A model generated the notes under the pieces. That model saw only the letters and a list, made by a program, of their open reading frames with translations. It had not been told where the DNA came from and made no database searches. From contig CM060847.1 in assembly GCA_030737835.1 (NCBI GenBank), positions 9,934,704 to 9,998,703 on the forward strand: a DNA stretch of 64,000 nt. The letters run 5' to 3'. Each line of letters opens with the position of its first letter. The first letter of the stretch is position 1. This document shows positions 20,701-29,811 of this stretch, piece after piece. The position numbers and the translations under genes are program-made. The DNA comes from Acorus gramineus. Its lineage: Eukaryota; Streptophyta; Magnoliopsida; Acorales; Acoraceae.

Positions 20701-23700
20701 GAAGCCCCGGCAGTAAAAAAGTAGTCCAAAGATTTTTTTTTCTTTTTCTCCTGTTCCACAAAAGAAAACAAACAAACAAACAAACAAAGATTAATACATT
20801 TTCTAGACACATAATATTATATAGTTTAACATATATATGCACATTTGACATCCACTATACATTTCCATATTTTTCATATCTGAGACCAGGAGAACCCTCA
20901 AAGCAAACACCCACTTGTTTAAGGCATAAATTCCTCTATATTACACAGAAAATAGTAAGATAGCAACATAGCTCAAAAACCAGGCAGGAACTCTAAATTT
21001 GACATGCCCTAGCTCTACATAGGTTATGTCACTCAAATAAAACATTGGTTGCGAAGATGACATGCAGTGGAAAAGAAAACCACTACAATTCTGTCTTAAA
21101 AAAAATGAAATGCTTGAAATGTTTACCTCATCAGAAACAGGTTCTCCATCAGTATTACTTGTACATTCTTCCTTCACATCAGACTGAATCAATTTGTCCC
21201 TGTTCTTGAACCCATCCATTTCAACATCATCTCTGGATGAGAAACTCTCCAGATTCTGAACACAAAGGTCCTAATTAGAGTGCCAGTTCATTGATTGGTA
21301 CGAAATAGATATGACAAAAGGGACATTCTAACTAACCAATATACCTCAATGGATGTCGGCGTATTCCGCCCTCCAAAATTCAGTGCAACATGACCATGAA
21401 GCTCCTCTTCTTATGGAGGACCCATACAGACCAATAATCAAATAAGTGCATCTCAGAGTGAAAATGTATCATTTCAAGTGCATGTTATGATAAATGCAAC
21501 ATCATGGCACACTGAATCATACGGAATTATTAGCCTAATTTCATAATTAGGATCATCTAAAATTATTATTCCAATTATCTGTTGGAATATAAGTGGTTAA
21601 ATGTACAATAACAATATTGTATTAAACACTGTTACACTTAATATACTTAATACACGAACTATACTATGTTATACACTTGGGTCAAACCCGCCACATGGTA
21701 GGTCCTACTCCCTCCACAAAAACGGGGTGCCCCTTGGAGCACAACCCTTAAGCCAAACCGACCATATATATATCCACCATACTTTTTCCAATCCTCCAGT
21801 GTGAAAGTAAAGCTTTCCCTCAACCTTCAACCAAATTTTCATTGTTCATTGGAGTTACTTTGAATCCAATATCTCATTCACCTGGAAACGGTTTTGAGCA
21901 TGTAAACACACTACATTCATCTCCTTGAAGAGGAGAACATGATCCAATGGGTATTCACTTCAAATAATAAGTGAAATCCAAAGTGGTTTTGGTCCAAAGT
22001 TCATTTAGTCATGTTAAAGAATCATTATTAGGATAATATTATATCTTTATTATCATTATTGTGATATTATTAGTTATTATTAGTTTCCTAGATTTCCTAG
22101 ATTCCTTATCTTGTATTTTAGGGTTTCCTCTATGTATCTATAAATAGAGCCCTTTGGCTCCTCTAATATAATAACAATAATTCCCTTTTCTTTATTCTAA
22201 CATGGTATCAGAGCCACCTTTGAAACCCTAGATATATAAAAGTTCTTATTCCCTCTTCCCCGCTCCAATTGAGATGTTTTCAATTGGAGCGGGGGAGGAC
22301 TTTTGATACCCATATTTTCTTCCATTGTTTCCGCTGTCGTCTTCACCGTCGTGCCCTTGCCGCCGTCGTCGTGCTCTTGCCGTCGTCGTCGCCGTCGTGC
22401 CCTTGCCGTCGTTGTTGTCGTCGTGCCCTTGCCGACGCCGTCGTGCCCTTGCCGTCGTCGTCGTCGTCGTGCCCTTGCCGTCGCCGTCGTGCCCTTGCCG
22501 TCGCTGTTGTCGTCGTGCCCTTGCCGTCGCCGTCGTGCCCTTGCCGTCGTCGTCGCCGTCGTGCCCTTGCCGTCGCCGTCGTGCCCTTGCCGTCGCTGTT
22601 GCCGTCGTGCCCTTGCCGACGCCGTCGTGCCCTTTGCCGTCGTCGTGCCCTTGCCGTCGCCGTCGTGCCCTTGCCGTCGCTGTTGTCGTCGTGCCCTTGC
22701 CGTCGCCGTCGTGCCCTTGCCGTCGTCGTCGCCGTCGTGCCCTTGCCGTCGTCGTCGTCGTCGTGCCCTTGCCGTCGCCGTCGTGCCCTTGCCGTCGCTG
22801 TTGTCGTCGTGCCCTTGCCGTCGCCGTCGTGCCCTTGCCGTCGTCGTCGCCGTCGTGCCCTTGCCGTCGTGCCGTTGCCGTCGCCGTCGTGCCGCTGCCG
22901 GCGACGCCCCTGCCGTTGCCGGCGCCGCCCCTGCCGCTGCCGGCGCCGCCCCTGCCGCTGCCGGCGCCGCCCTGCCGCTGCTCGCCCAGCCCTGCCGTGC
23001 AGCGCCCTGCCGAGCACCCTGCCGCGCGCGCCGAGCACCCTGCCGCGCGCGCCCTTCCGCGCGCGCACTGCCGCGCACGCCCTGCCGCGCGGTTGCAACG
23101 ACCCGGATTTCCCGGGATCTGCCCGGATCTGCCCGGATCGCCCTGCCCGGATCGCACGCGCGCTGATCCTGCCCGGATTTCCCGGGATCTACTGGTGCCA
23201 GCCTGTCTCGAGCTGTCCGGATCATCTCGCGCGTCCGACCCGGATCCGACCCGGGCGCTCCCAGCATCCGGCCCGGGCGCTCCCAGCATCCGACCCGGGT
23301 CCTCAGACCATCTGACCCGCATCCGCGAACCCGGCCCAGCAACCCGGATCCGCCCTCCGGCCGCCCTTTGCCGCCTCCGGCCGCCCTGCCGCCACCTCCG
23401 GCCGCCATCTGCCGCCTTCCGCCGCCTCCGGAAATCTTCCGGCGGCCCTTCGGCAATTCTCCGGCGCTCTCCAACCGCCCTGCCGCCGCCTCCGGCAATC
23501 TTCCGGCGCCCTTCGGAAAATTCTCCGGCGCTCTCCGGCCGCCCTCCGCCGCCGCCTGAGGACATCCGCGGCCTCCGGCAGCCATCCGGCTCCTCCGGCC
23601 GTCCTCTGCCGCCTCCGACCGCCCTCCGCCGCCTCCGGCACCTCCTTGAGACTTCAAAATCACTAAATCGGTCATAACTTCCTCTTCGGATGTCCGATTA

Positions 23701-25048
23701 AGGTGTTCCAGGGGTCCATTTCACTCGATTTTTCGTTCTCTATGCATTTGTGTGATTATTTTCTTCATCCGAGATTTCTACGTGCGCTCTTTCTCTTTTT
23801 CGCAGATTTGCACACCTCCGCGCATCTTCTTGCGGCATCGACCGCTTTCGCGTTTTTCGTGCAATCTCGCTACTTCTCTTGCTCCCTCTACGCATGTCTT
23901 CTTCTACGTGCGCTCTTTCTCTTTTTCGCAGATTTGCACACCTCCGCGCATCTTCTTGCGGCATCGACCGCTTTCGCGTTTTTCGTGCAATCTCGCTACT
24001 TCTCTTGCTCCTTCTACGCATGTCTTCTTCTACGTGCGCTCTTTCTCTTTTTCGCAGATTTGCACACCTTCGCGCATCTCCTTGCGGCATCAACCGCTCT
24101 CGCGCTCTTCGTGCAATCTCGCTACTTCTCTTGCTCCCTTTACGCATGTCTTCTTCTATGTGCGCTCTTTCTCTTTTCGCAGCATTGCGGCCACCACACG
24201 TGCCTCTGCAGAGCCCTTACCGTGCCTTTGTTGCACCCCTGCCGCGCCTGCACGTGCTGTCGCCAGCCTTCGCCACCTTCTCATTTTTGTGCAAACTCTA
24301 AGGGTTCTACCTTTCAGAGTTTGGGAGGGGGTGTTAAAGAATCATTATTAGGATAATATTATATCTTTATTATCATTATTGTGATATTATTAGTTATTAT
24401 TAGTTTCCTAGATTTCCTAGATTCCTTATCTTGTATTTTAGGGTTTCCTCTATGTATCTATAAATAGAGCCCTTTGGCTCCTCTAATATAATAACAATAA
24501 TTCCCTTTTCTTTATTCTAACAAGTTTCAAAACCAAGTTCCCAACATTATTATCTTATTAAAAAGGGCATTATCAAAATTATACCTGCAAGTGCTTCAAG
24601 CCTCGATGCAACATGAATCTCCGCCTATAGAGAACATCACAATTAGCCCAAACAGACCTCCGATAAAATCCAATAGCACTACGATTACACAACTGAGTCT
24701 TAGAAAGACCAAAAGTAAAATAAACATAAAACGTCTCAAGAACCTCATTTTTGTCCCGATAGAGTGATTTGAGGCTCTCGTAGCAGCCGTGATCATAAGT
24801 GACTGGATCGGACTCTTCATCTTCATCTAAAACACCAAAAATAAGAATCAAAACCTAGAATGAATGCAGTCTCCATTCGAATTGCGCTTTAGAGAGCCAA
24901 TGATACCTGAAATACTGAGATCGGGCTCTTCATTTCGCTGTTATCAAACAATGAAAGACAAAATTAGGTCAAATAAAGGAAGAATTGAATATATTCAAAC
25001 AAAAACGGATTCAAAACTCACCGAGAACGAAGGGTTTTGCTTCCACAT
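17706..25048 (-). CDS. Spliced plant protein of unknown function (C-terminus unresolved)
   Basis: I do not recognise this gene. Twelve minus-strand exons join in frame: 25048-25022, 24937-24907, 24826-24585, 21404-21345, 21255-21127, 20750-20537, 19599-19265, 19188-19057, 18923-18796, 18671-18574, 18383-18292, 17842-17706, giving about 541 residues before the 3' end is lost. The start is MWKQNPSFSRNEEPDLS. Residues about 30-100 form a Tyr/Arg-rich segment (SLYRDKNEVLETFYVYFTFG, then RRRFMLHRGLKHLQ). A charged middle follows, with a twice-repeated motif SIVELLDGLQ / SIIELLDDLQ. Then comes a basic segment GYHGRLQRVTQREKDRHTEL and a beta-rich end with ILSRYLDAKLTVCHCILVEI, then RTIIFNSRLCADVGLEVG and IHIHPPW. 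That end could be an OB-like nucleic-acid-binding fold, which is only inference. Intron 3 (21405-24584) holds the nested LTR elements. Confidence 0.7.
22330..22990. repeat. GC-rich CCGTCG minisatellite inside the LTR element
   Basis: Short units of the form GTGCCCTTGCCGTCGTCGTC and GTGCCCTTGCCGTCGCCGTC alternate, with larger blocks repeating around 22500, 22680 and 22797. From about 22880 the array shifts to CTGCCGCTGCCGGCGCCGCC units. Base composition is sharply different from the AT-rich surroundings. All units keep multiples of three, which is why long frames stay open on both strands; this is not evidence of a gene. Confidence 0.85.
23776..24185. repeat. 126-bp tandem repeat, three copies and a partial fourth
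   Basis: Copies begin at 23776, 23902, 24028 and (partial) 24154 with TTCTACGTGCGCTCTTTCTC or a close variant. The spacing is 126 bp each time. The period equals 42 codons, so frames remain open through the array. It lies in the 3' half of the LTR element interior. Confidence 0.88.
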
Positions 25049-25257
25049 TTTCGCGGACAACCATTCGAAGTCTTGCGTTTTTTTTTTTTTTTTTTGTTCT
25101 GAATGATTTTTATCTAGCATTGATTTCGAGAATACCCTTCAATCGACATACAATTACAATCATACCACAGCATTAATCGGATTGTTTTGATTGATAACCC
25201 GACCCGATAGTGAGTACAGATAAAGCGTTCTTTCTCTTCCTTTTTCTTCCCTCTTCA
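25049..25257. promoter_or_regulatory. Divergent promoter between the unknown gene and BPG2
   Basis: Only 209 bp separate the two opposed start codons. The interval includes a run of about 17 T (25078-25094) and a CTTCTTTCTCTTCC-like pyrimidine tract just before the BPG2 start. No clear TATA box was seen. Both leaders and both core promoters must fit here or overlap the neighbouring gene. Confidence 0.55.
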
Positions 25258-28200
25258 ATGGCGACTTCAGTCTTCACTCCCGTAAATCACAGACCCTTAA
25301 AGGAGGAGCTTTTCAACAATGGCTTTAAAACCCTAGCTTTCAAAAGCGAGTCCCTTCGCTCGCCTTTCACATCACCTCCTTCTCTGTCTCTCCCTCGCTT
25401 TCGCGCTCTCTCCACCCCAACAGAGAAAAAGAAAGTGACCTCTCTTTCTTGCTCCAACAAAGCGAACCCAGTTTCGTTAAAAACAAAGAGAACCAAGAAA
25501 CCCATCTTCAGCGAAGGCAGGGACGGCGACGATGCCCACCTCGTCTGCCCCGGCTGCGGCGTGTTCATGCAGGACAAAGACCGCGACTTGCCCGGGTTTT
25601 ATCGGAGGCCCGTATCGGTCCGCGAAGAGGAAGAAGAGATCCCAATTGGTTTTTCCGATGAGTTTGATGAATCCGAGGCGGAAGACGAGGAATTTTTAGA
25701 TGGGTCGGCTTCGGATTCTGCAATGGATGGAGAAATTGAGGGTCTTTTGGAGGATGGGTTTGATTGGGGCAGCGAAGATGAAGAAGAGAATTCAAGAGAG
25801 TTGGATGGTTTCACTCCGGCGGGGCCTGGTTTCGGAAACATCACTGAAGAGTGGTTGGAGAAGCAAAAGAAGGTGAAGGTTTCGAAGTCGGAGAAGAAGA
25901 GGAAGGTCAGAGAGGAAGCTAAAAGGGAGAGAGAGGATGTCATGGTCTGCGCCCGGTGTCACTCGTTGAGGAACTACGGGCATGTGAAGAACGAAGAGGC
26001 TGAGAATATGATTCCGGACTTCGATTTTGATAGGTTGATCACTGCCCGATTGATGAAGCTGACCGGGAGTACTGCAGCGGTTGTGGTTATGGTGGTGGAT
26101 GTTGTGGACTTCGATGGGTCGTTCCCCAAACGGGCGGTGAAGTCTTTGTTCAAGGCATTGGAAGGGAACAAGAAGGAGTTGAAACATGAGAAGTTGCCTA
26201 AGCTTGTTTTGGTTGCAACCAAGGTCGATCTCCTGCCTTCGCAGGTCTCTCCAACTAGACTTGATAGGTGGGCTTTTATGTATTTTTTTTGGAAAAAGCA
26301 TGTTGTTTGCTCAAGTATTCCGTTGCAGTTTATGAAACTGACTTTACATGAATGTGATTATTTATTGAGTGAAAATCCTCCTACATAATTCTACAAACCA
26401 TTAGTAGAACAGTTGACAGATATCACAGATCACATGTTAATTCTTGAAGCCGGCCCAAATGGATGTTCAACTAGAGGATGATTTTCTTTGCTATTTAATT
26501 TTGAGTTTTTGTTTCTTATTTTAGATGCCCTTCAAAATCCAAATGGTCATGTGCTATTTTTTGAAAGTTTGGTTTTCGTTGGCTTCCATCATTTGCTGGT
26601 TGTCTTATAGGATAACTGGATGAAGCTATTAAAAACAGCTACAAAATCATTATGCATCAAGTATAAATTCCAGCTCTTTTATAATTTGTTCCTATGTTAT
26701 GCAATAATTATGTTTCATCTAGCTAAATTTGCCTTGTAGGAAGACACTGTAAATTTTCATTAAAAATGCAGGGAAGCTACTGTTTGTTGCAATTTTTTCC
26801 CCAATTTTTTGTTGATGAGCATTTGTCTTCACTACCCTAATTATTGTGAAATCTATGACTGTGGCAATGCAGATGGGTCCGCAACCGAGCTAAAGCTGGT
26901 GGAGCACCAAAGCTCAGTGGGGTTTATTTAGTGAGTGCACACAAGGATTTGGGTGTTCGAAATCTGCTGTCCTTCATCAAAGGATTGGCAGGTCCCCGTG
27001 GAAATGTGTGGGTTATTGGAGCACAAAATGCTGGAAAGTCAACTTTAATCAATGCATTCGCAAAGAAAGAAGGGGTGAAGATAACCAGGCTCACTGAGGC
27101 TGCGATTCCTGGGACAACACTTGGGATCTTGAGAATAGGCGGGATTTTGCCTGCTAAGGCGAAGATGTATGACACGCCAGGGCTGTTGCATCCCTACCTG
27201 GTGACAATGAGGTTGAATAGAGAGGAGCACAAGATGGTTGAGATTCGTAAAGAACTGCAACCACGGACTTATAGGATTAAGGCAAGTTTAATCAGCTTAT
27301 TGATTTTCATTTTGGATTGATAATGATTTGGGTTTGTTTTGGTTAATATTTTAATTAGTATATTAGATTTGTCCATGGATAATGACGACAAAATGATTGA
27401 TTCATGGTTTCATTTATATTCTTTTGGAAATCTTTGCCGTCCCTGGGTTTATGTGCCCTGAATTCATGAGCCTTTGTGAACCCCCTACATGATGTTGAGT
27501 TTGACAATGGTTGGTAGAGGAATCCTCTCTATTAAACCATTCACAATAGTAATATTGCTTCCGAAGTTCTAAAACCATCTCTTGGCAGGCTGGCAAAGAT
27601 ATCCCCTCTTCACTGGGTACTGAGTTTGAGTTTTATTCCTGCCCATAAGAGAAGATTTAACAAAGGAAAAAAAACATCTAGCAAAAAAATATTGCTTCCC
27701 AAGTTAAGAAATTGAGTCTTTAAATTCAACAATCTTTTTTTGCAGCTATTTAAAGTAAAAATGGCAGAAGTGCAAAACCATCTCTTCTTATCAGAATATA
27801 TTTTTGTGCTCTCTCTTCTTATGCAGGCAGGGCAGACTGTACATGTTGGTGGTTTAATGAGACTGGACCTTACTCATGCTTCAGTGGAAACCATTTATGT
27901 GACTGTATGGGCATCTCCAAACATTTCCCTTCATTTAGGGAAGACAGAGAATGCAGAAGAGACCTGGCGAAAGCATGTTGGAATCAGGCTTCAGGTGATT
28001 TTCTTTCATCTTCCTTTGCTAATGCCCCGTTTGAAACCAATTGTTGATTTGACTGTAGTTCCGCAAAATCAGTTTTTAGATAATTAGTTGTAAACTGTTT
28101 TTTTTTAACTTTAGCTTTGGGCATGCTTCCTTAATTAATAAAATTGAGGTTCATGCCTATCATTCCATCAAAAAAAAAAAAAAAAACTTTAGTTTTTGGT

Positions 28201-28959
28201 TTCGGATTTTGGTTGTGTTAAAGGTCATTGGATTCCCATCCATTATAAGTGGACTTCCTATAAAATCCTTTCCACGAAAACAATGCATCTACCATACATC
28301 GTTGTTCAACTAATTCACAAGGACTCGGATCTGAACCAATTTTTGTTTGTCTTTAGTACTTGAGCTACTGAAAATTTGCTGTATTGTGATCCCTCAATTC
28401 TATATTCAGAGCTCTATTCTTAGCAATATAAAATAAGAGTGACATGAAGAGTCATTGAGTCAGATATTTTAAGTTGGTTTTCATGTCTTGATATTCAAAA
28501 TTTTAGTATGAGCAAATGAAATCCTAACCTTGGCAATACTAGGCATATTCACGCATCCCATCTCAAATTTTTACTTTAATCCTTCTAATTGTGTTTTATT
28601 TTTTGTAGCCTCCGATTGGCCAAGATCGAGCATCCGAATTGGGTGAGTGGAAATCCAAAGAGTTCAATATATCCGGGATCAGCTGGGACGTGAACAGCGT
28701 TGATATGGCAGTATCTGGGCTTGGCTGGTTCTCATTGGGACTCAAAGGCGACGCCAACCTCACATTGTGGACATTTGGAGACGTTGAGGTGACGCTGCGA
28801 GACCCATTGGTCACCGACAGGGCGAGGTTCCTTGAGAGGCCTGGATTCTGGTTACCAAAGGCCATATCTGAGGCCATCGGCCACCAAACGAGGCTTGAAG
28901 CGCAGCTGAAGAAGGTGGAGGAGGAGAGGGAGAGCTCTTTTGAAGAAGTGAGTGTATGA
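25258..28959 (+). CDS. BPG2: Chloroplast circularly permuted GTPase BPG2 (YqeH family)
   Basis: A 645-residue protein from four exons: 25258-26267, 26873-27281, 27827-27994, 28609-28959. The start is the first ATG (MATSVFTPVNHRPLK); the Ser/Arg-rich start suits a chloroplast transit peptide. Two CxxC pairs form a zinc-finger-like unit (VCPGC near residue 97, VCARC near 230) separated by an acidic region. GTPase motifs come in permuted order: TKVDL (about 320) and SAHKD, then G1 GAQNAGKST (about 386), then DTPG (about 436), the mark of YqeH/YlqF-type GTPases. Arabidopsis BPG2 (about 660 residues) acts in chloroplast rRNA processing and ribosome assembly, and mutants are pale green and affected in brassinosteroid response. 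The C-terminus PGFWLPKAISEAIGH is complete. The second intron has a GC donor. Confidence 0.95.
27282..27826 (+). other. GC-AG intron in BPG2
   Basis: The exon ends ATTAAG and the intron begins GCAAGTTT, ending in ATGCAG. This joins RIK to AGQTVHVGG in frame. Using the nearby GT instead shifts the frame. Confidence 0.8.
28112..28186 (+). mobile_element. Short poly(A) retroposon in a BPG2 intron
   Basis: A roughly 75-bp piece, starting CTTTGGGCATGCTTCC and ending CATTCCATC plus about 17 A, is bounded by AACTTTAG on both sides. A 3' A tail with flanking direct repeats is the signature of LINE-mediated insertion. The body contains AATAAAATTGAGG, like the 3' end of a LINE or a 5'-truncated copy. 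Confidence 0.55.
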
Positions 28960-29811
28960 AGAGTTGGTTTTGGCACTTAAATTTATGATGAGTAGGGATT
29001 TTGAGTTGAGCAGTGAGAGGTGGTGAAGATGTTCTTGTAACTATCATGGTTTTTTTCTTCTTAAATTTGTTGATTAATCTTTTATATGTTGTTGAAATAG
29101 AGAGGCAGTGTCTTGTTTGGGTTAGGTTTCAGTTTTAAATATGCATTAATTACAAAATCAATTTGATATATAATTTTACAAGGTTTGATTAAAGTGCATG
29201 TATTATTTTGATCTTAAAGTCATGACCTTTATGCTAAGTTCATAATAACGTTCGATGTTTTACATAATTTTACCAATCTTATATAACTTTTTCTGGGTAG
29301 GACGGTAGATGTACCTCTTTTTCTTTTTAGTGAGGGTTCGGATTCAAATATTGTCACATAGAAGAAAAAAGAAATACTTACTAAAAAAAAAAAAAATTCA
29401 CCAATCTAATAAGTTCTAGAGATGTACATGTCACTTGTCAGTCTCAAGTTTTGACATCGCATGTCATCCTTGAAAATCATTAAGGAATAAGCATGATCAT
29501 ACTTTTCATTTAATGATAAAAAAGATGTACTCATTAAATGTTATTGGTAGACTTCTCACATGCCATGCCTGGCTACATGACATTGTGAAAGCTTATTTTC
29601 CCAATGCAGATCTACAACATTTGAAAAACATTCCAATAAAAAGATCTTGGTCTCATCTTAACAAAATTTAGTTTTATTATAAAAAAACACCATTTACTGC
29701 TACTTAACATTGTATACAAGTTTACATTAACCAAATAAAATAAACAAAGGAAGAAAAATAAACATTTGGATGTCTGTCTGAAGTATAATGCACCTGTTGC
29801 TCACTTGCAAT
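28960..29811. other. Intergenic region between tail-to-tail genes
   Basis: BPG2 and cyclin H converge here. The region should hold both 3' UTRs. An AT-rich stretch follows the BPG2 stop. I see no further gene or clear repeat. Confidence 0.45.

Larger units (their letters stand above)
22012..24522 (+). mobile_element. Young non-autonomous LTR retrotransposon (TRIM/LARD-like)
   Basis: A 2,511-bp element with two 191-bp LTRs (22012-22202, 24332-24522) that I read as identical, each TGTTAAAGAATC...TTCTAACA. Just inside the left LTR is TGGTATCAGAGCC, the usual primer site for initiator tRNA-Met. Just before the right LTR is the purine tract GGGAGGGGG. The interior is strongly GC-rich and repetitive and carries no recognisable gag, protease, reverse transcriptase or integrase, so movement would depend on another element. 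LTR identity suggests a recent insertion, within a few hundred thousand years at commonly used plant rates. It lies in intron 3 of the unknown gene, opposite to that gene. Neither TRIM (usually shorter) nor LARD (usually longer) fits exactly. Confidence 0.88.
21580..24546. mobile_element. Older solo LTR split by a younger element
   Basis: The left part (21580-22011) begins TGTTGGAATATAAGTGG and the right part (24523-24546) ends CCCAACA. Together they make about 456 bp with the TG...CA ends usual for plant LTRs, flanked by TTATC and TTATT, a nearly matching 5-bp target. No internal retroelement sequence is joined to it, so it looks like a solo LTR, probably Copia-like from its ends. The 22012-24522 element has inserted in it. 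It is a fossil without coding capacity. Confidence 0.6.

Noticed and set aside
22197-23677. Long GC-rich open frames on both strands (up to about 490 codons)
   Set aside because: They are low-complexity products of a minisatellite with period divisible by three inside an LTR element; no domain, and overlapping frames are open on both strands.
22330-24185. CRISPR-like direct repeats
   Set aside because: The units are contiguous tandem repeats without unique spacers, in a plant nuclear LTR element.
23703-24356. 217-codon plus-strand frame with a repeated hydrophobic 42-residue unit
   Set aside because: It follows directly from the 126-bp tandem repeat and is open in the other frames too; not a gene.
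25287-26301. Several antisense frames under BPG2 exon 1
   Set aside because: Shadows of a strongly biased coding exon; no independent splice or domain support.
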